From NCBI GenBank assembly GCA_947568835.1, contig OX387606.1:24789111-24853110 (forward strand): a DNA stretch of 64,000 bases. The letters run 5' to 3'. Origin of the DNA: Protonemura montana. Lineage: Eukaryota; Arthropoda; Insecta; Plecoptera; Nemouridae. The notes under the pieces were generated by a model. It was not told where the DNA came from, made no database searches, and saw only the letters and a program-made list of their open reading frames with translations. How positions within the stretch are numbered: position 1 is the first letter of the stretch; each line of letters opens with the position of its first letter. The translations under genes and the position numbers were made by a program. This document shows, one piece after another, positions 12,261-23,699 of the stretch.

Positions 12261-12926
12261 ACAGCTAAAGATTAGTGCATTTCACCCTTTGCATTTATCA
12301 CAACATATGAATATCCTGAACACATATGCTGTGTTGTTTTTGAAGTGTGTGGACAATCATCATTCGGAGAGCATCCACTTATTTACAGGTTTGAACTTTC
12401 AAAATCTGCGTTAATTGTAAAAGACACTTATAACATGAAATTATGATTTTTGAATCGCATTTTATTATCAGATAGCATTTTTTTCTGTGGTGCGTTCTCA
12501 TTGCAAAACTTCGAATGATCATCAAGGAGCGATTGGATTGAAAATATATGTAAGCTAAAATATCAGTAAAATGATTGGTGTTCGTGAAGAGTTAGTGAAC
12601 CTAGCAAGCGACTTAAACTGCTTATCAAGCAAAAGTGATCTATCATTTCGTTTGATAAATACAATACATTTAGATAAGTGTTGGGACAAAATGTTGTGAT
12701 TTTGTGATCGTAATTTGGACGGGATATTCCATACCTGAAAATACCAAATGAGCCATAACTCGAGAGTTACAATAATCGTTTCTCAATGACCATGCCGGTT
12801 GTGAACATAGGAAGCTCTGATCAAATAATATATTTTCATATCTCGTTGCTCAGCTATTTCCCAACGAGAACCTCTCAAATGTGTTTTGGTGTTCGTGGGC
12901 CAAGAGTTGTAACCGGATCAATTGAC
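12261..12926. other. Upstream region of the CAP gene
   Basis: AT-rich, with no coding pattern. It lies directly upstream of the CAP-gene start and presumably contains its promoter. No TATA box could be assigned with confidence. Further decayed Polinton sequence may extend into its left part. Confidence 0.4.
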
Positions 12927-14873
12927 ATGCTGTCATTGAAGTCGTTCGTCTTTGTATGTGCGGTATTCTATGCAGAAGCTGAGAACAAATTCTGCAAGAT
13001 TACTTGCGGTTCGAACAAGCATACGATGTGTCAATACTCTGTAAGTTTACCTCATGTCTATTAAGTTGGAAGACATTATCATTTAACAAGCGAGCAAAGC
13101 GTGAATCACAAAGTACACGAGTGTACTATTAGCGAAGCCATCGTTACATTGAATAGAAGTATCGTGTTTTAGTGAGGAATAAATTATACATTTCTTAAAG
13201 TAGGTTAAGTAGTTAGGTTCATATAAACATGTCTTTTATTTCTTCAAACTATTCGATGAAGTGACAGCAGAAAAGTACACTGTTTGAATTCCTTCTGGGG
13301 TAATTCATCAGCATTTTGACCACTCAGGAGGAGGACGATGTTTGCCACATACATGATGAATCAAGGAATTGGATTAATGATGTGGAGGAAAAGCACAACA
13401 CATTTCGGGACCAAATTGCTTTAGGATTGCTGCGCCTGCCCAAGGCCAGCAACATGAAGAAAATGTATTGGGACAAAAAGCTTGAAAGAATAGCCAAGCG
13501 TTGGGCTAAGCAGTGCACTGGAGGTCATGATTCATGCAGAACACTTCGTGAGTAACCGTATACCCAAAGCCACGATTTTCCCTGCTCATTCAAATTATCT
13601 CCAAAAGTGCTTGTTTTTCATTTGGAAACAAGTTAATTCCTGTCAAAAGATGTTTAAATATGTCTTGTTCTGACAACTGCACACAAGGCACGTTAGATGT
13701 CTACAAAACTGACATGGTCAACTACATTTCAGTTTCCAACGAGGCTGTCGGTCAAAACATTAACTTCTGGAAATTAAACAGTGGGCCTCTTGACTTGGTG
13801 GAAGCTTGGGAAAACGAGTTATACGACTTCGACGCCGCTTTGATCGACAGTTATATACCTACCGATCAGTAAGTACGCCTTTAGTGCGTTCTTTATGTCA
13901 TAATTTGATAATAGGTCACAAATTCATGTAACTGGAAGTAGATTTGAAAAGTAAAATGGACAGAAATGGCTTCTCATTGTTAAGTCAACGTCTTATTTCG
14001 GAAGCATAAAACATCTCTTGTAAACAGAATCTTCAATGATAAGGCAAATACTAACATCCAGGGAGGCAACGGACATTTTGTAACAAAAAAAAATCCCAAA
14101 TTGGCCACGAAAACCCGCAAAATCAAATGAAACGCCTCCTTTCCGCTGTGTTGATAAATGCTTGGTTTCTCTTCGTGTAGAACAGTGGACAACTTCACGC
14201 AGTTGATATGGGCCGACTCTGACCGTGTAGGATGCGCCAAGACCTTCTTTGGCAACGATCCGAAAAAAAACATTTACTTTGTGTGCAACTATGCGACAGC
14301 TGGCAACTTGCCGGGCAAACCCGTCTACAAGAAGGGACAACCCTGCGCCAATTGCAAGTGCAGCCGAAATTTCAAAGGACTGTGCATCAGGGAGGGTGAC
14401 CCCGACAAACAATTCGATTTTGGTCATTTTGGCGGTTTGGGCGGTTTCAGCAGTCATCGTAAGTCATCCGGCCCGGTTTTCGTTTTATTTTAGGTTTACT
14501 TAAGCGCATCACAGGTTCGGTATTGTGACTTAGGGGTGCAAGGGTGTTAGCTATGGGATGGCACTGTCATGATCTGCAACACTCTTTAAAAGACTATCTT
14601 GTAGTGGGCACAAAGATGTCCGATTCAAGGCTGGATTCGTTTAAACTTTGCATTAAAATGAGCCAAAAATCTACGAGTTGTTCGGGTCTGTACAAACTTA
14701 TTAGAACACCGTTCTTTTAGTCCGCTACCAACTACCCATTTGTGTGTATCGAAACAATACTAATCCATGTCAATCCTCTTCTAATTCTAGTACTGAACAA
14801 GGGAGCGGTTATTCATGTGGCCACTCAGCTCATCGTGTTACCCATCCTGTTACCCATCATGCCGTTGTGTTAA
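12927..14873 (+). CDS. CAP-superfamily (antigen-5-like) secreted protein, 5 exons
   Basis: Exons 12927-13040, 13328-13547, 13688-13868, 14181-14458 and 14791-14873 join in frame through GT-AG introns (phases 0, 1, 2, 1) to give 291 residues. Residues 1-18 are a signal peptide (MLSLKSFVFVCAVFYAEA), followed by the Cys-rich antigen-5 start (FCKITCG, KHTMCQYS). CAP landmarks are EEKHNTFRDQIALG (about 59), AVGQN (about 131), FTQLIWADSDRVGC (about 177) and YFVCNYATAGN. The usual GHYTQ histidine is Asn here (DNFTQ), so the classical CAP site is incomplete. The last exon adds a hydrophobic tail (VIHVATQLIVLPILLPIM) that could be a GPI-attachment signal. The start was chosen because it opens the signal peptide; a longer in-frame GTG/ATG read exists upstream. 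Members of this family occur in venoms, saliva and haemolymph. The function here is unknown. Confidence 0.85.
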
Positions 14874-14955
14874 TACACAGATATCAAAATTGTTCAAGAT
14901 TACCTCAATTAACCAATATACGTACTTAATGTGAATCTGTGTTTTAATATTGGAC

Positions 14956-14961
14956 AATAAA
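14956..14961 (+). terminator. Polyadenylation signal of the CAP gene
   Basis: AATAAA lies 83 bp after the stop codon of the last CAP exon, which supports that exon as the true 3' end. Confidence 0.65.
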
Positions 14962-15111
14962 GACAGTTGGTTACCAGATCGAACAACACAGCACACCCCC
15001 ATGGTTCGGTCTCTATGGAGGAACTCTGACTGAACAGTCGGGTTTTTATGACTACCAGAGTCATAATAAAAACCAAGTCAAATATCTGCTACATAGTAAC
15101 ACCGTTGAGTG

Positions 15112-15365
15112 TAGATTATAGGTAGAGAAACAACTTCAATGTTACAGTCTCTGCGTGAAAGATGGCCGCCAAATAACTACCTTACCGACAAAAATGCAGA
15201 GTACCGAAACATCGCGTTAAGTGGAGCCACTGTCGTATGAAATTTAATTTCGATATTTCTGGTATGTTAACTCGCTTTTGAGACTTTTCATGCTTAAAAA
15301 ATCTCCATCAATGTTTACCTCAACGATTGATATACATGTAACGATATTAAAAAGCGAGTAACCGA
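15112..15365 (+). repeat. Foldback family F5, half copy
   Basis: Contains the left arm and centre (CCGTTGAGTGTAG to TTAAAAAGCGAGTAACC) of the foldback family found complete at 22982-23395. The right arm is missing. Confidence 0.8.
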
Positions 15366-15384
15366 CTATAAATTGCTGTTGATT

Positions 15385-15690
15385 TGAAATCTTGTTTAAA
15401 TTGCCAACGCTTTCAATGCGCGGAGTATTTTATTCTTATGAACAATTCTACCGTTTCAAAAGTCGATACCCAAACGGGGACCCGAACCCCGATCTCCCCC
15501 TATCGCGGGTGTTGCTCTGAACCATTGAGCTACTTGAACCCCGATCTCCACCTGTCGCGGGTGTTGCTCTGAACCATTGAGCTACTTGAACCCCGATCTC
15601 CACCTGTCGCGGGTGTTGCTCTAGCCAATTGAGCTACTTGGACACTGGGTTTCCGAGACGATTTTAGTGTATTTGATGAGAATGACAGAT
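15385..15690 (-). mobile_element. tRNA-like element with 3-unit array
   Basis: Read on the minus strand, this holds three tandem copies of the 5' part of a tRNA-like sequence (box A TAGCTCAA(T)TGG), then one copy with a box-B-like GGTTCGGGTCC. It is flanked by the family's conserved ends (AAACGCTTTCAATGCGCGG on one side, GAGACGATTTTAGTGT on the other). Confidence 0.8.
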
Positions 15691-15699
15691 CTCCATATG

Positions 15700-16375
15700 G
15701 GATCTCCAAGTTCCGGCTGCTACTGCGCATGAACGGTGCGGGACAAAATTTTGAAAAAACTAGTTAAAGTCTGCTCTAAACCTACTTTATGCGTAAGCAT
15801 TCTTTTGCTTCACATAAAAGTTGGTCAGGTTTAATGATGTGTTGATTTTGTGTGAACTTACCCATATACGCGTAAACACACGTAAAAATGCGATTCTTTA
15901 CACATGGTGATACTTTTTAATTTTTATCTCAAAATTCCCTCGAAGTCCCACTCTAAAAATGTTAGAAAATAGAGTTTATACTTATAGCTGTCAAATAGAA
16001 AAATTCAAGAAAATAAAAGTACTTCTTTCAAAGATAATAGGAGTAGAAAAAATAATAATGGGGAAGAGGGATATATATATATTTTTATATAAGAAATTTC
16101 TGTTTTATAAAACAAAATTTAAGTACCTTTCATGAAAATGTTTTTCATTTATCGATCTTAACTACAGCCGACGCAGTTTGAGAAAGAAAAGCGGCGCGTG
16201 CGTCTCAAAATTCAGTGCCGTCCCGCCGTTTCGGGGCCGTACCGGGCGAACAATTTGACTCGGAGGCAAACAAAAAACCAAGTCAACAATAGAAATGATG
16301 TGGTCATCATCCTACCAAGTTTGATCGATTTCTGTGAGGTGATGGTTCTTTGGTCGGTTGATTTGTCATGGAATA
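15700..16375 (-). repeat. Repeat family A, inverted partial copy
   Basis: Reverse-complement match to 9318-10250, ending at GGTTCTTTGGTCGGTTGAT. It is shorter than the other two copies and has AT-tract changes. Confidence 0.78.
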
Positions 16376-16544
16376 ACCCATTAAGAAAGTTGCTTAAATT
16401 GTAATTGAATCCAAACTAATTACTTGCATTGAACCGTACTTGGTTCTTTTCGATTATGTATTGCGAGTTGTGTTGTGGATGACGTTTTATTTGTGGTAAA
16501 AAATTAAAAAAGAATAAACATTGCAATGTTTCAAAGCCTAGAAC

Positions 16545-16930
16545 CTCCTATACTAGGTCATAAGATAGCACCCGTGGTGACATAAGATAGCAGAATTGAG
16601 AAGCTCTGACAGGGGATCTCAGCATCTCCATGGCTACCAAACGTTGAATCTACCATTGAACCTCCTATGCTAGGCCATGATATACCCATGCTAACATTGA
16701 ACCTCCTATGCTAGACCATGATATACCCGTGGTAACATTGAACCTCCTATGCTAGGCCATGATATACCCGTGCTAACATTGAACCTCCTATGCTAGGCCA
16801 TGATATACCCGTGCTAACATTGAACCTCCTACGCTGGGCCATGATATACCCGTGGTAACATAAGATAGCAGAATTGAGAAGCTCTGTCAGGCGATCTCAG
16901 CATCTCCACGGCTACCAAAAGTTGAATTGA
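16545..16930 (+). repeat. Tandem repeat of about 41 bp
   Basis: The unit reads CATTGAACCTCCTATGCTAG then GCCATGATATACCCGTG, in about six copies. It is flanked by AAGATAGCAGAATTGAGAAG and a GATCTCAGCATCTCCA block. The same array occurs inverted at 37725-38160. Confidence 0.85.
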
Positions 16931-16944
16931 TATGTAACTGAAGT

Positions 16945-19065
16945 CCCTGTGTTCCTTCCGAAGGACGGTACAACGTGGACAACAGAATTCCTCCACAAAT
17001 CCATTCTGTTGAGAGGTTGATAAGCAAGAAAAGCGAAGCTCCTTTTATTAACTTTCATGCCTCCAACCTCTCTCCCGAACAGAACTGGTCATGTGTATAA
17101 TGGTCACCCATCCAATACCTGACCCAGCGCACTGTTGCTTAACTTTCATCCCTCCAACCTCTCTCCCGAACAGAACTGGTCATGTGTATGATGGTCACCC
17201 ATCCAATACCTGACCCAGCGCAGTGTTGCTTAACTTTCATCCCTCCAACCTCTCTCCCGAACAGAACTGGTCATGTGTATGATGATCACCCATCCAATAT
17301 TAGCGCAGTGTTTCCTTAACTTTCATCCCTCCAACCTCTATCCCGAAAAGAACTGGTCATGTGTATGATAGTCACCTATCCAATACCTGACCCAGCGCAG
17401 TGCTGCTTAACTTTCATCCCTCCAACCTCTCTCCCGAACTGAACTGGTCATGTGTATGATGGTCACCCATCCAATACCTGACTCAGCGGAGTGTTGCGTA
17501 ACTTTCATCACTCCAACCTCTCTCCCGAACAGAACTGGTCATGTGTATGATCGTCACCCATCCAATACCTGACCCAGCGCAGTGCTGCTTAACTTTCATC
17601 CCTCAAACCTCTCTCCCGAGCAGAACTGGTCATGTGTATGATAGTCACCTATCCAATACCTGACCCAGCGCAGTGCTGCTTAACTTTCATCCCTCCAACC
17701 TCCCTCCCGAACAGAACTGGTCATGTGTATGATGGTCACCCATCCAATACCTGACCCAACGCAGTGCTGCTTAACTTTCATCCCTCCAACCTCTCTCCCG
17801 AACAGAACTGGTCATGTGTATGATGGTCACCCATCCAATACCGGACTCAGCGCAGTGTTGCTTAACTTTCATCCCTCCAACCTCTCTCCCGAACAGAACT
17901 GGTCATGTGTATGATGGTCATCCATCCAATACCTGACCCAGCGCAGTGCTGCTTAACTTTCATCCCTCCAACCTCTCTCCCGAACAGAACTAGTCATGTG
18001 TATGATGGTCACCCATCCAATACCTGACTCAGCGCAGTGTTGCTTAACTTTCATCCCTCCAACCTCTCTCCCGAACAGAACTGGTCATGTGTATGATGAT
18101 CACCCATCCAATATTAGCGCAGTGTTACTTAACTTTCATCCCTCCAACCTCTCTCCCGAAAAGAACTGGTCATGTGTATGATAGTCACCTATCCAATACC
18201 TGACCCAGCGCAGTGCTGCTTAACTTTCATCCCTCCAACCTCTCTCCCGAACTGAACTGGTCATGTGTATGATGGTCACCCATCCAATACCTGACTCAGC
18301 GGAGTGTTGCGTAACTTTCATCACTCCAACCTCTCTCCCGAACAGAACTGGTCATGTGTATGATCGTCACCCATCCAATACCTGACCCAGCGCAGTGCTG
18401 CTTAACTTTCATCCCTCAAACCTCTCTCCCGAGCAGAACTGGTCATGTGTATGATAGTCACCTATCCAATACCTGACCCAGCGCAGTGCTGCTTAACTTT
18501 CATCCCTCCAACCTCTCTCCCGAACAGAACTGGTCATGTGTATGATGGTCACCCATCCAATACCTGACCCAACGCAGTGCTGCTTAACTTTCATCCCTCC
18601 AACCTCTCTCCCGAACAGAACTGGTCATGTGTATGATGGTCACCCATCCAATACCGGACTCAGCGCAGTGTTGCTTAACTTTCATCCCTCCAACCTCTCT
18701 CCCGAACAGAACTGGTCATGTGTATGATGGTCACCCATCCAATACCTGACTCAGCGCAGTGTTGCTTAACTTTCATCCCTCCAACCTCTCTCCCGAAGAG
18801 AACTGGTCATGTGTATGATGGTCACCCATCCAATACCTGACCCAGTGCAGTTTTGCTTAACTTTCATCCCTCCAACCTCTCTCCTGAACAGAACTGGTCA
18901 TGTGTATGATAGTCACACATCCAATACCTGACCCAGTGCAGTTTTGCTTAACTTTCATCCCTCCAACCTCTCTCCTGAACAGAACTGGTCATGTGTATGA
19001 TAGTCACACATCCAATACCTGGCCCAGTGCAGTGTTGCTTAACTTTCATCCCTCCAACCTCTCTT
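16945..19065 (-). mobile_element. 5S-derived SINE expanded into about 22 tandem units
   Basis: On the minus strand, part of the SINE body (near 16945-17060) joins an array of 91-bp units, each carrying the 5S-like core (AAGCAACACTGCGCTGGGTC, TTGGATGGGTGACC) plus a spacer (AGAGAGGTTGGAGGGATGAA). Distinctive variant units recur: CCAATATTAGCGCAG at about 17293 and 18107, and GATCGTCACCC at 17549 and 18362. A block of about nine units (0.81 kb) was therefore itself duplicated. Short open frames (about 60 residues) across the array are artefacts. Confidence 0.9.
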
Positions 19066-19148
19066 TAGAATAGATTCGGTCGTGTACATGACAAAGAATT
19101 CGGAGGAATACATTTTTTTAATTTTATTTCTTTTTAATTCTTTGCCAG

Positions 19149-19487
19149 TTGACGACCAGACAACTGACTCCATCTGACAGGAACGTGAATGAAAAACTGA
19201 CCGAAGAGGTAAAGAGAAAGCCCGAGACGGATCGGAACTTTTCACGCCTAATCACTGCGATGTAAAGTACTTCAACGAGAGCCTGGACGAAGACCAAAAC
19301 TTCAAAATCGTGTTCCGAGTCAACAATCACTTCTCAAGATCGATACCGATCGGCTGCGACAAAGAAACCAGCTTCTTCAACGACACTTACTTGATGCGGG
19401 TCGAGGACGTTCACTTCTGTCCCGAAGGAGAGACAATCGATGTTGATGACCAGGCTGTGTCTTTGTGGCCGCGACTAGATTCACTCG
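19149..19487 (+). CDS. Candidate internal exon, protein unknown
   Basis: A strong pyrimidine tract and acceptor (TTCTTTGCCAG) precede 19149. A donor follows at CACTCG|GTAAAT. The last 85 codons read as convincing protein (HCDVKYFNESLDEDQNF, then GCDKETSFFNDTYLMRVEDV and VHFCPEGETIDVDDQAVSLW) and end in phase 1. The first 37 codons are open in a different frame (ending ETDRNFSRLITAM then TAA). Either the true acceptor lies inside, near 19200-19235, or there is a frameshift. I do not recognise the family. Phase 1 would suit the exon at 29956, but the 10 kb gap makes that link uncertain. Confidence 0.45.
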
Positions 19488-19569
19488 GTAAATTGCTTTA
19501 CAATTTGTTTTGGTGGCAATTAATCATTGTTTACCGATAGATTGTGCGTCCGTCATATTTTCAAACACA

Positions 19570-19740
19570 CTAGCACTTAAGAAAAATTATTTCAACTGGG
19601 TTTTTGGATGCTAAGTAAAGGGCTACTAAATTTCCCGACGTTTCGTAACATATACTAGTTACTTCTTCAAGGGTAAGAGCAGTCCTGACAATTTTCCAAT
19701 CGCTTACAAATTACAATGGAAAATTGTCAGGACTGTTTTT
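19570..19740. repeat. Foldback family F2, short copy
   Basis: Carries the family signature ATTTCAACTGGG...CGACGTTTCGTAACATATAC...GTTACTTCTTCAAGGG...CAGTCCTGACAATTTTCCA and the inverted return of the last block (GGAAAATTGTCAGGACTG). Confidence 0.8.
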
Positions 19741-19844
19741 TTTTGGCATTTTCTAGTTTTATGATCATGTATGTCACTTATTTTAACTAACTTATTACTT
19801 AAGTATTCAGACAATGAGCCCATTGTTAATTTAAAAATAAAAAT

Positions 19845-20600
19845 CATTCCATTCGTGGATAGCCACTTTGTTCTGTTCTGCCAGTCTGATCAAACCCATA
19901 TATCATCCACCGATTTGTATATGTGCCATATTTAAAAATAATTATCATCGCTTTGTTTTGTAACAACTGAAGCCTATGAATTTCTTTGCTAAAAGCTTCG
20001 AAAAAAATGGTTAAACAAGAACTAGAATGTGGTAAAACAATTGTATTATAGATAATCAGTCTTGGGTGGTTTTTAGACTCATGTCTACTTGATTTATCCT
20101 TAGCACAAGTTTTTAGAAAAACTATTTCAACTGGGTTTTGAATGCTAAAAAAAGGGCTACTAAATTTCCCGACGTTTCGCAACATATACTAGTTACTTCT
20201 TCAGAGGTTTGAGCAGTCCTGACAATTTTCCAATAACATTATATGCATTATTATTATATGATATGCATTAAGGATGCGTGTGCTGTTTACGTTTTATGTT
20301 AATGTGTTATCATCGTCAGCGGTCAATAAAATGCTTGTATCATCTGCGAATAGAATTGCTTTCCGGGTGTCATCTCTGATATAATTGGGGAGGTCATTTA
20401 CGTATAAACTAAAGAGAATTGCCGCTAGTGGGGCGCCTTGCGGGACTCCGGTTTTAATATCCTCTAAATCCACACAGCCATTATTAGAGTTTATCGACAC
20501 TCGCTGCTTTCGCCCCGTCAGGTATGACTCGATCAATTCCCCTGTCGTGCCTACTATGCCGTATCCTTTTAATTTTTCTAGAAGTTCAATTCGTTCAATT
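19845..20600 (-). pseudogene. LINE reverse-transcriptase fragments
   Basis: On the minus strand, 20536-20294 encodes an RT palm segment (SYLTGRKQRVSIN, GVPQGAPLAAIL, catalytic FADDTS). 20060-19850 encodes a C-terminal RT segment (YNTIVLPHSSSCLTIFF, RLQLLQNKAM). The two are separated by a foldback F2 copy at about 20065-20245. The sequence differs from the LINE at 5.3-8.9 kb, so this is a second LINE family. It is truncated and dead. Confidence 0.8.
20065..20245. repeat. Foldback F2 copy inserted in a LINE
   Basis: Begins TTTTTAGACTCATGTCTACT and contains the CGACGTTTCGCAACATATAC and TTCTTCAGAGG blocks. It separates two parts of the minus-strand LINE RT. Confidence 0.75.
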
Positions 20601-20804
20601 CGTTCAATATAATAACGCTCGAGGATGTCTGCAAGGATGACGAGGATATCTGCAAGGATGTAGGAAATATGCGAGTTGGCAACAAATCAAAACAACCAAA
20701 TAATGGACTTGCTTTAATAAAAGTGGAAACCAAACTTTAATTAACCGTTTGTGGCCCATTTGTTCATCTCCGCTTCGAGGTGGGGGACCCCTGCCCCCCT
20801 CTGA

Positions 20805-20825
20805 CCCCCCCCCCCCCCCCCCCCC
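20805..20825 (+). repeat. 21-base poly-C run
   Basis: An uninterrupted run of C preceded by CTGCCCCCCTCTGA. It is a homopolymer tract likely to be length-variable or miscalled. Confidence 0.9.
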
Positions 20826-20854
20826 AGCGTAGGACAAGGTCAACAACAAGTAGC

Positions 20855-21419
20855 ACTAAAAATAGCATCAGGGTGCTTCCTCGTCAAAAGAATACTCAAA
20901 ATTAGCAATTTTTCAACAGCAAAAACAGTTTACTTTTCCTGTATTCATTCAAGGATTTCTTATGGAATTAAATTATGGGGGCATTCTCATCACACTAAGA
21001 AATTACTTGTCCTTCACAAAAGAGCGGTGCGGTACTTAGCAAATGTAAGCTACAATCCGACCAAAGATTCTTGAAGACCACTATTTGAGAATTTAAACAT
21101 TTTACCGCTGGTTTGTTTTTAAATTTTATAGCGTTGTTCTGTATGTAATTGACCTGAATATCACATGATTTTTAGCGACATAAGATGTAATAACAAATAT
21201 AAATTCAAACAATGTAAGCAATGTAAGGGACAAAAGCCCTGCTACAATGGGTATTTTATTATTTAATAACCTACCTACCCAACAATATCACATTTCAGAT
21301 ATATGACAAACAATTTGCAATTGTTCTTAGGAAGTTTTTATATACCATTGACGAATATTAGTCAATTATTTACTGACGTTCCTATATTATGTTTAATGTA
21401 ATTTCAAGAAATAAAAATG

Positions 21420-21464
<45 letters not shown>

Positions 21465-21465
21465 G
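20855..21465 (+). pseudogene. LINE 3' end with (ATT)n tail
   Basis: A plus-strand RT C-terminal segment (KTVYFSCIHSRISYG, KLWGHSHHTKKLLVLHKRAV, RYLANVSYNPTK then a stop). It aligns by motif with the C-terminal region of the 5.3-8.9 kb LINE (QYGVVLWGNSPHTKRLF). After a decayed stretch it ends in AATAAAAATGATT and a (ATT)n tail (21421-21462), so it is a 5'-truncated insertion of a related LINE. Confidence 0.78.
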
Positions 21466-21749
21466 TACCTTCCACTGTCTGCCCTTATGAGGTCGGTACT
21501 TGAGCCATTCTTCACCCTACCTGCAATAACGATCAGTTATAGCTATAAAGGGGACAGAGAGTTAGTTGATATTTACATATCTGACAAGTCTTTGATTGAT
21601 TTATTGATTTACTGATTGATTTCCTTTATTGGCTTGAATTAAAAAAATATTTACAAGCCCTGAATCCCGGTAGGGATCGTCAGGATAGTACATAAAATGA
21701 ATATAAATAAAATACAGTGATAATAAATATGATAATAACAGGGTCATTT

Positions 21750-22690
21750 CTTGTCAAATCAACCGACCAAAGAACCGTCACCTCACAGAAATCGATCAAA
21801 CTTGGTAGGATGATGACCGCATTATTTCTATTGTTGACTTGGTTTTTTGTTTGCCTCTGAGTCAAATGGTTCGCCCGGTACGGCCCCGAAACTGCGGGAC
21901 GGCACTGAATTATTGGGACGCACGCGCCGCTTTTCTTTCTCAAACTGCGTCGGCTGTAGTTAAGATAGATTAATGAAAAAAAATCGCTTGAAAAATATTG
22001 AAATGATGTTTCATAAAACATCATTTCGTTTAAAAAAAAATAAAAGTCCCCTTTCCCTCTTTTTATTTTTTCTACCCATACTATCTTTCAAAGCACTATT
22101 TTTAATTTCATAAAAAAATTCAATTTAATAGTGATAAGAATTAACTCCATTTTCTGAACATTTCAAAGTAAGACAGCGAGGGAATTTTGAGATAAAAATT
22201 AAAAAGTATCACCATGTGTAAAAAATCACATGTTTTTTCATGTGTTTACGCGTATATGGGATAGTCCACACAAAATCAACACATCATTAAACCTGACCAA
22301 CTTTTATGTGAAACAAAAGTAAGCTTACACATAAAGTAGGCTTGGAGCAAACTTTCAGTATTTTTTTCAAAATTTTATCCCGTATCGTTCACGCGCAGTA
22401 GCAGTCAGAACTTTAACACTTTTCAGTGTTTTCGTTCGCCTTCCACTGCGTTTGGGCTTCTAGCTAACGACCCGTTAAAGATAACGAAAAAATAAAAACA
22501 CCAATAGAAAGCTGAGAAAATTTAAATAAAGATAAATTGCCAAAAAACACATAAAAAAATAAAAACTACCCTAAATGTACAAACATTCCCTAAATTGAGA
22601 AGAAAAACAATTCATCCTACTTTTAACTTAACAAAAATTTAAGGAAACATCACCAAGGAACTGGTCACGCTGATCTGAAAGTTTCGTAAA
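21750..22690 (+). repeat. Repeat family A, copy 2
   Basis: Near full-length match to 9318-10250 in the same orientation, starting at GTCAAATCAACCGACCAAAG and ending near GAACTGGTCACGCTGATC. Confidence 0.82.
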
Positions 22691-22981
22691 GTAGGTAAAT
22701 CAGCACATCTAAGACAATAGTGACATTCCGATTTGATTCGGTGGAGATTTGTTCAGATTTTTCGCTGCTGTCGTCACAGTTCCCAGCGATCTCCCAGATC
22801 TTCCAGTGTCAGGACAAGGTAAGTAAAATGTGACCAATTCCTGTCTTCTAGAAATGGCTGACAGAAACTTTCGTTGCAGAGAGAAGATAATTCCAGTTAA
22901 TTCCAGGTCAGTTGTTGTACAGACATTCCACGATGATGGGCAATATTATTACGTATAACACTGCAATTTTATAACGTAATA

Positions 22982-23395
22982 CCGTTGAGTGTAGGTTCTA
23001 GGTAGAGTTTCAACGTCAATGTTACAGTCTCTGCGTGAAAGATGGCCGCCAAATGACTACCTTACCGACAAAAATGCAGAGTACCGGAACATCACGTTAA
23101 GTGGAGCCACTGTCGTATGAATTTTAATTTCGATATTTATAGTAGGTTACTCGCTTATGAATATCGTTACGTGTTTATCAATCGTTGAGGTAAACATTGA
23201 TGAAGATTTTTTGAGCATGAAAAGTCACAAAAGTGAGTTAACCTACGAGAAATATCGAAATTAAAATTCATACGACAGTGGCTCCACTTAACGTGATTGT
23301 CCGGTACTCTGCATTTTTGTCGGTAAGGTAGTCATTTTTCACGCAGAGACTTTAACATTGACGTTGAAACTCTACCTATAACCTACACTCAACGG
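22982..23395. mobile_element. Foldback F5, complete, TSD TAATA
   Basis: A 414-bp near-palindrome with arms of about 200 bp. It begins CCGTTGAGTGTAGG and ends CCTACACTCAACGG. It is flanked by the 5-bp duplication TAATA (22977-22981 and 23396-23400). It has no coding capacity. The long arms and constant 5-bp duplication define a DNA-transposon-like foldback or MITE family with at least five flanked copies in the window. Confidence 0.88.
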
Positions 23396-23699
23396 TAATA
23401 CCAATCTGTGGTAATACCTATGTCCAAGATATATAATGCACATATTTTAACTGTGTTTTTTTTTTAATCTTAACTAGGCATTATAAAATAAGTACATATT
23501 ATAGTTATTTATTTATTTTCTTATTCTTTACTAACAAAAGAGATACTATTTTCTGATCTAACTTGCAATATTTTAGAGGTTAGGTGCAAGAGCGGGGTAA
23601 CCCGAACTTCGCCTCGTGTAAAAAAGACCAAGAAATAAAATAAAATAAATAAATATTGAAGCTGATGAAATATATTGATGTCAGCGAAATATTTTTTGA

